Below are positions 57,350-64,000 of a stretch of 64,000 nt of DNA, piece by piece (position 1 is the first letter of the stretch; each line of letters starts with the position of its first letter). The notes beneath the pieces were generated by a model. It saw only the letters and a program-made list of their open reading frames with translations. It did no database searches and was not told the DNA's origin. Source of the DNA: Deuterostichococcus epilithicus (taxonomy: Eukaryota; Chlorophyta; Trebouxiophyceae; Prasiolales; Stichococcaceae); the NCBI GenBank assembly GCA_033439295.1, contig JAVTLE010000010.1, positions 2,046,001 through 2,110,000 on the forward strand, read 5' to 3'. Made by a program: the position numbers and the translations under genes.

Positions 57350-60300
57350 TTAGGCTGGGATGATTTTGTTCTTCTTCAGCTGGTCGAACTGGCGGATGAA
57401 CATGTCAGTCGTGTCGATGTTCATCTGGTGGAAGCCCGCCCGCCTCAGCTTGCTGACGTTCGAGAACCAATCCTGCGACCAAGTGCGCAGTTTTGAATGC
57501 TTCGGTTGCTTGAATGCAGCAGGCAATGCTTGTGCAAGGCAGTGCAGACTGAACGGTGGAGGTGGCTCCGGCAGCGTGCATATGCAGAGCAGTCAGCTGG
57601 CTGCGTTGCGGCCCACCGTCTCCTGGCCGAAAACCCAGTCCCTGCATTGACAACACGCAACATCATACAAATGGCTGCAAAGAAACGCTTCAGCATCCGA
57701 AAGAGGCGGCAACTCGCGGGCGGGTGAGCATTTCCTCAGCAGGTGCACTGTCAGCAGTGCGGCAGAGTCAAACGATGGACTGACCCGAATGGCCACGTGG
57801 CGATGTCCTGCAAGCAGACACAAGGTCACGTCAGTCTCAGGACACTCACTGGAGAGGGGAGTTATCGTCTCGAGCAGCTGGGTGCAGTCAACATGCAATT
57901 CCCAGATACAGGATGAACGTCGCTCCACTGCGTCGCGCTGGAGCTAGATGACTGCGAAGTGCGAGGCACCAATACCACCACACACATAGATGCTGCGATG
58001 GTTCCAGATGCTACTTAGTGCAATGCACCAATGTCCTCACAAAGATAGCTGCTGCACCTTGAATGCAATTTGCTCCAAGGAGTGCTCCTTTTGCAGCTTG
58101 GACCAAGCCGCCTCCTTGTCTGCGCATGCACCACAGGCAGGGGAGTTCATGAACCAGATGACTGCCTACGTCACACCCTATTGTAGCAAGCTGGCTGCCC
58201 GGCTTCTGGCTTCTCCCTTCTGCTCAGCCTGGGGAATTTTCGATCGTGTAAGCGCGACAGGGTGACACGCACTCTACCCCAACAAGCAAACTTCTGCGAC
58301 AAAGGCGCCTGGCGGCCAAGCTGATGCACAGGCTCGCAGGGCGGTCCAACTGACAGTGTCACTGCACCTTGGGTGCTCATCAGCGTAGTCATGCCAAACT
58401 TCTGCGGCTCTGCCAGCGGCAGGTCGAAGTACGCCGCCAGCTTGGGCCACACCTCCGACCTGCAGGTCGGTTGAGCCGCCAAAAGGTGTTTGGCAGCATC
58501 ATCACTGCAAGCGCATTGACGGATGCCCCTCTTCCCCTTCACATGCAGCACAGGTCTAGCATGCTCCGAAGCTGCCAGCGCAGCCACAAAGCACAGCAAA
58601 TCCAAGGAAATCCTATGCCTCCTGAGTGACATGAGGCTAGCGCTCATAACTGCAATGGTGCCGCAGAGACGCAGCGCTCTGCGGGCGCGCTCGGATGCGC
58701 ACCACCGGAACACATCGCCGTTTGAGACGTTGTAGCTGGCATCCTGCGCCTCGGGCGTCGTCGCCACCCACACCATGGCCTCCGCCAGCAGGTCAGCGTC
58801 CACTACTTCCAGCAGCACATCGTATCCCGTTTTCGAGCCGGGAAACCTGCAGACGGCAGTCAGGCTGTCGCTGAGGAGGCGCCAGGATGCAGAGCGGGGC
58901 AGGCGAGGGCAGATGCACGTGAGATGGGTGTCCAGTGGTGGTGTGAATTCCAAGAGCTCATACCCACTAGCTCCTGGCGGGGCCTCGAACTCAAGGCAAA
59001 GCATCATGGTGGGAGGCGTGCTAATTGGCGCTTGACGTTGCACCTTGCCCAGGAGTACATGTGAGCAGTAACCGGTTGGCACACAGTACAGATTGCTACA
59101 GCCAGAATGTTTCGAAGCAGCCGCACACCGGAAGGGGTAGCCCATCTCCTTGCAGAGGGCGGCGTACACGGCGATGGTCATGGTAAGGTTCATAAAATTG
59201 CCTGTGAGTTGCGGCAGGGGAATATCATCAAGAATTCGGACGCAAGCTGCTGCGGCGTCTCACAATTGCTAGGCAGCCGCAGCGTGGCCTCACAAGCCGC
59301 CGCAGAGTGCACGCTTCAACACCGGCCTGCGCTCTGAGCTTCGCAGGCAAGCCCGCAGCACCACCCGCCTGTGCTGAAGCCGCAGACCGGGTTGGGTCGC
59401 AGGGAACCCCAGGTCCATTTGGCGCCAGCCTTCCGCCTGCAGGGCATGGAATCACAACGGTTTCGTGACGAAGCAGCATCGGTGACTTGCTGGTAAAATC
59501 GCTACTTCTGCTAATTATGCAAATGCAGAGTCAGTTGTTCAATATTTTGACACCGACCAAAAGTTGCAAACAAGGAAAAAGTCCAGGCCCATGGGGACCG
59601 GCTGGGTGCCGCACCTCTCGATGCAGTAGTCCTCCATGTTGTACTGCAGAATGGCGCTTCAATTTTCAGGAAATTTACGCTTTTAGGGTGCTCATGACTT
59701 GGGGGGTTGGGCACGCACTAGGGCCACAGCAGAGTGCCAGCAGACCAACGAGATGGACGGACGGTAAACTGTCAAGGCGGCATCAGGTCATCGGGCCTCA
59801 CGTAGAAGTTTGGACCCATGGCTCGCGGGTCCTCCTCACGCGACGGCGTTTTGATCGGCCCCAGGTGCGGGCCATACCTGTGAAAGGGGTGCGAGGTGAG
59901 TCTGCGGCAGTGTGCAATGGCAGTGTGCAATGGCAGGAGAATAGATGGAGAACACGATCCACTGCCAGCGGGTTTCGAAACGAGTTCAAGGGGGAGCCTG
60001 CTGCAGCCTCACCACTTCGTGCCTGCATGGAAAGAGCATTTCATGAGGCGCCATGCTCACTGGGAAAGGACAGTGCGCAGGCAGATTTGGGCAAGTGCTC
60101 GCATGTCCAGCCGCAATGCTGGTAGCTGGGGCAGAGTCCAGCGTGCCTGAGACGAAGTGCACGTGCTGCAGCTGTGCGCCGCCGGCCTCCAGGCCCTCCA
60201 CAGTGTTGACAAACATCTGCGAAAAGTTGACCTCGACATCCCTGACCTGCGGTTCGCGGGATGCAGGTTTCCTCAAGCCTGGCAAACGCAGTTGCAGAGC

Positions 60301-60888
60301 TGCATGGCCGCCGCAAGCAGCTGCACGTGGGGCCGCAAAGCACAGGCAGGTGCTCAACCATGCCCCACCACCGCACCGCAGACTCCGTCATCTGGAAGGC
60401 GCAGAACCTGTAATCGGGGCGATAGCTCTGTGAGCTGCCAGAGATAGCTGCGCGATGCAATGCCTCCTTCCAGTTGGACATGGCTGTAACATGCTGAGCG
60501 CTTTGGCCGTGAGCAATCTCGTGGGAGCAGCGCAGGTTGCGCACCAGGCGTGTGTCACATTCAGGCCCTTCACGCCATTTGCCACTGCGTCCTTGTCTTG
60601 CAAGTCGATGCACAGCCCCTTGATCTGCATTGCGGTACAGCGGGAGCCCGTCAGACGACATCTGCTTGTGCCGTGGACCAGTAGCCTGCCAAGTGACAAA
60701 CGTCAGCATGCGAACCGCAATGCACGTGCCTTGTCGGTACCGAAGTTGATCTGCCTGCGCGACACCGCATATATCGTGTCCCAGTCACCGCACTGCTCCA
60801 GGTGCTGTGCAAGGTTGCGGCCCGTGACGCCTCCGCCACCTGGCAGCAGGCCACTGACAGCAATCGAGTGAACCCCTGCGATCTGCAT
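57350..60888 (-). CDS. PRISE-type NAD(P)H enone reductase (VEP1/iridoid-synthase-like SDR)
   Basis: Atypical short-chain dehydrogenase of the progesterone 5-beta-reductase/iridoid synthase family, which reduces activated C=C bonds with NADPH. Fifteen exons, every junction in phase, give 364 residues: 60888-60730, 60624-60545, 60407-60377, 60246-60147, 60022-60013 (10 bases), 59877-59802, 59643-59615, 59436-59369, 59201-59129, 58846-58703, 58459-58368, 58119-58058, 57807-57785, 57641-57617, 57472-57350. The dinucleotide-binding start is SIAVSGLLPGGGGVTGRNL with YAVSRR after it. The family signatures follow: NVTHAWFCAF, HVHFVSGTKWYGPHLGP, PNFYYNMEDY (the YY-ED site with the catalytic Tyr), WTWGSLRPNPVCGFS, MNLTMTIAVYAALCKEMG and SNGDVFRWSEVWPKLA. 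The C-terminus is DWFSNVSKLRRAGF...NKIIPA. Three donors are GC (after 60730, 60147 and 59369). The native substrate is unknown. Confidence 0.93.
60013..60022 (-). CDS. 10-base micro-exon of the PRISE gene
   Basis: Minus-strand GCACGAAGTG sits between a TGCAG acceptor and a GTGAGG donor. Joined between exons 60246-60147 (phase 1) and 59877-59802 (phase 2) it restores the family motif SGTKWYGPHLGP, which is otherwise broken. Without it the flanking exons are out of phase. Confidence 0.85.
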
Positions 60889-61553
60889 GGTTGCTTGATT
60901 TTCTTAAGATGAAAGCTACACATGCAGCCTCCAATGCATGATCATCAAATACACTGAGGTACAGCATGTGGACAACGGCTGGTATATGCGACGAACTAAT
61001 CAGCAGTGACGCTGGCCATGCAAAGGAATGCAGATGGACATCGTCGCAAATTAAAACTGTACATCTCGCGGACAGATGCCTGCAGATCGAGGACTGTATA
61101 CGTTGATGTGACGGCATTGCCCAGGTTGCTCACCGCTGATGAATGCGACCTTGCCGCCCATGGTTGGTGGGTGCTTTGGCTCCGAGATGACTACCGCTTC
61201 TGAAATGGACAGCGGCTGTTTGTGTCCGAGCTGCACCTCGGCAAATCACATTACGTGCAAAAGGGAGGGAAGGTGTTGCTCTAGTCTGCAGAACATTCCT
61301 CGACCTCACGCACTGTAGAAGCTGGAAGCACATTTACCATCAGTGGTTTCATGCAAAATTGCGCCTGCGAGGCCAAAAATCTCGCTGTGCAGCCATCATT
61401 TTTCCGGAGGTGGTGTGCAGCGCGCTGCACCTAGATCACGCACTGCGCAGCGGTCGCGCCGCCCCATCGATTGCTCCGACACCGGATTGGGCCTCGAAAA
61501 GGAGCTGCATAGAACGGCTGAAATACGACTCATTAGCAGGGTGATCAGCGCAG
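60889..61553. promoter_or_regulatory. Shared upstream region of PRISE and VARS genes
   Basis: 665 bases between divergent starts (60888 minus, 61554 plus). No promoter element is certain. Confidence 0.4.
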
Positions 61554-63989
61554 ATGGCGCCTCCAGAGGGGTCTGATGCCGCTGTCGAGGCGGCACAGCA
61601 GCCGGGTTCGCAGGATGGTGCAGCTGCCAATGGCGCCGCGCCTCAGCTGACGCCGGAGCAGCAGGCTAAGAAGGTACGGCTGCATGCATCGCCGTGCAGC
61701 TGCATGCCTCTTTGAATGCATGAAACAAGCATACGCATGTTCAGCATATGTATTCGAGGGTGACATTTGCACACATTACATCGGCCGCATTGGCAGCCGC
61801 CTTATGCAAGGCACTCAGTCAGGTCAGACCAGCGCGCTACGAGAAAGGGCGGGACCCAATGCATCAACTGAGAAGGTGTCATCGCTTTTGACATCTGACA
61901 TCTGACATGTGTAGGCAGCGAAGGACGTACAAAAGGCGGCCAAGGCAGCAAAGGCGGCCGCCAAGGCAGAAAAGGTGAAGGCCTTCGCGGCTGGGTCCGG
62001 CAAGGGCGCCGAGAAGAAGGCCAAGGCGAAGGCGGAGAGCGACGCCAAGAAGGTGACGTCCGTTGTACAGAGACGCCTCGCCAGCCAGGAAGCCACGGCG
62101 CTCACACCGTCGCGCTGCTGGCTCAGAGCGCACAAATGTGATGTCCAGGGACTGAAGTGTCGCATCGCTGCAGCGTCTGGGAGGCAGCCAGGGGTCCAAG
62201 CAGCGAGCTGCCTGCGCCAGCGATGGTGCTCGCATGCGAGAGTCACACATGTGCGCTCATCAGTGAGGCGCCTCCCCCTGGGTGGCAGGCGGCCGAGGCG
62301 GAGGAGCTGGCGGCGGCGCTGGCAGCCGCTCGGGCGACGCCAAAGGGGGAGAAGAAGGACACCTCAGCGGAGATGCTCAAGGGCTACAACCCGCCCGTCG
62401 TGGAGTCTGCCTGGTGAGGCCCCTTCGCAGAGGGGCTGGCCGCACCTGGAGACCGTCGGCTTGCAGAGGCGCCTGCGCGCGGCGCGTGGCGTCCTTCTGT
62501 CTTACGTCACAGGCTTGGCGGCAGGCTGTCGAGCGGGACGCCCAGTGTCCGTGCACGTGCATTTGCAGGTACGAGTGGTGGGAGGCGCAGGGCCTCTTCA
62601 AGCCGCGCGCCGACGCCAAGGGGGAGCCCTTCGTGATGGTCATCCCACCGCCCAACGTGACCGGCTCGTTGCATCTGGGGCACGCGCTCACCAATGCCAT
62701 CCAGGTGGGCGACGATGATTACGATTGAAGAGCACAAGAAGGAGGAAGTGTGTAACAGGAGTAGTGACAGCACTGGGAGGGAGGGTGAACGGAATATCGA
62801 GCCACCATGACCTTGGCAGACCGCCAGCTGAGGGTCGGCAGCAAGATGGGGTTTTCCATCATGCCGCAGCTCAGGAAAGCCGCTGCTGCTGGATGGCGAC
62901 CCAGATCCGTCGAACTGAAATTGCGCAGTCGTACCCCGGAAAACGTGCGTGTCACACGTGCGCGCAGGACACCATCATCAGGTGGCGTCGCATGCAGGGG
63001 CGCGACGCGCTGTGGATCCCGGGGACCGACCACGCGGGCATCGCCACGCAGACTGTGGTGGAGAAGACGCTGAAACGTGACCGCGGCCTGTCGCGCCACG
63101 ACCTTGGTGCGTACCGGCGGCTCCTGAATGTTTGCGCCTGAAGCCTGGCCGATGAGACGCAGTCAACTTGCCCTTCTGGGCCGTGCCAATGGTCTTCAAG
63201 TGCGACAGGGCGCAACAAGTTGTGGTCCGTGATGGAAGGCGGCAGCAGTGCTGCCCGCAACCCCAGCGTTGCCGCAGCCGGTGGCCGTTGCTGCCGATGC
63301 GTGGCCGTGTGGCTTCTGCCATGCCTCCTTCACCTTCTCGCAGAGGCTCAGCCGTTCGATGCGACTGCCTGAACACACTGCTGGCATGACGCAGAGCAGG
63401 AGGTGTTCTCAAAAGATGCTGTAACGTGATTGGAGCGGCACCAAGCCCAGTGTTTCCTGACCCTTGTTTCGGATCGCTTGGAGTGATGTTCCGCCTGTCG
63501 CAGGGCGGGAGGACTTCATGAAGGAGGTGTTCAAGTGGGTGGACCAGTACGGCAACACCATCTTCTCGCAGCTGCGCCGCATCGGCTCCTCCCTCGACTG
63601 GTCCCGCCAGGTAGGTCGACATCCGTGTCTCCACCCCTGATTCACGTCTCAAAGGCCACGAGGCATCACCGGTCGGTCTGCTCCAAAGGTCATGCGCCAA
63701 TCTTTGGGGCCAGCTGCCGCACTTTAAGGTCGTGGTCAGTGCGCAGCAGCAGCGGCAGCAGCAGCAGCCCATTGCTTCATGTTGACCAGGATTGATGCGC
63801 TGCAGCCAGCAAGTGGACCTTGTCATGCCGTGAGCGCTGGCGTGGCCGCAGGTGTTCACGATGGACGACAAGCTGAGTGCGGCGGTGATGGAGGCCTTCC
63901 TGCGGCTGCACAAGCAGGGGCTAATCTACCGCGACAACCGCCTCGTCAACTGGGACTGCTCCCTGCGCACCGCCGTGTCCGACATCGAG
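61554..63989 (+). CDS. VARS: Valyl-tRNA synthetase, 5' part (runs off the window)
   Basis: Class I aminoacyl-tRNA synthetase that charges tRNA-Val. Exons: 61554-61673, 61915-62052, 62289-62413, 62569-62704, 62968-63106, 63504-63610, 63852-63989, continuing to the right. The N-terminus is an Ala/Gln-rich leader followed by a Lys/Ala-rich basic helix (exon 2, [18 protein letters not shown]), likely a tRNA-binding or eukaryotic-type extension. The enzyme body starts with [20 protein letters not shown]. The HIGH motif is [21 protein letters not shown]. Then [58 protein letters not shown] and [16 protein letters not shown] follow, all valine-enzyme signatures. The KMSKS part is beyond the window. 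The start is the ATG before [14 protein letters not shown]. Cytosolic or dual targeting cannot be decided; no clear transit peptide is seen. Confidence 0.96.
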
Positions 63990-64000
63990 GTACCAGATTA

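Noticed and set aside
57617-57641. 25-base PRISE exon as an echo of the last exon
   Set aside because: It begins GGACTGGGTTTTC, a little like GATTGGTTCTC of the last exon, but it is needed for phase and matches the family's DWVFG segment, so it is a real exon.

Overview
This window is nuclear DNA of a photosynthetic-lineage eukaryote, most likely a GC-rich chlorophyte green alga. Genes are broken into many short exons. Introns are bounded by GT-AG or GC-AG. Short runs of the plant and Chlorella type telomere unit TTTAGGG are scattered in introns, and the proteins resemble plant and green-lineage homologues. I see no bacterial operons, tRNA, rRNA or CRISPR arrays. The species call is inference.

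Layout, left to right: (1) 52-318 (+), last exons of an unknown gene. (2) 1406-4103 (+), unknown coiled-coil and Gly/Pro/Ala-rich protein. (3) 5154-26677 (-), the catalytic subunit of DNA polymerase epsilon in about 52 exons, complete from start to stop. (4) 27740-34733 (+), a CHL1/DDX11 Fe-S DNA helicase, 18 exons, 910 residues. (5) about 36191-39605 (-), a SnRK/CAMK-like kinase. (6) 42267-45746 (-), its tandem paralogue, which has lost the catalytic residues and is a pseudokinase. (7) 46819-49497 (-), fatty acyl-CoA reductase, 9 exons, 498 residues. (8) 50313 to about 56783 (+), the MRE11 nuclease. (9) 57350-60888 (-), a PRISE-type reductase, 15 exons including a 10-base micro-exon, 364 residues. 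(10) 61554 to beyond 63989 (+), valyl-tRNA synthetase, running off the window.

Most neighbours are head-to-head or tail-to-tail. Three divergent pairs share 0.7-1.1 kb upstream regions: POLE/CHL1, FAR/MRE11 and PRISE/VARS. POLE, CHL1 and MRE11 all act at the replication fork or in break repair, but their closeness here may be chance.

The most unusual property is in the introns. Many carry decayed partial copies of the exon next to them ('exon echoes'), in POLE, CHL1 and MRE11. About a tenth of the introns I could phase use GC donors, and telomere-like motifs sit beside several splice sites. Exon limits were set by reading phase and by conservation with known families. Nearly all internal exon lengths agree with phase. 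Exceptions are stated in the entries.
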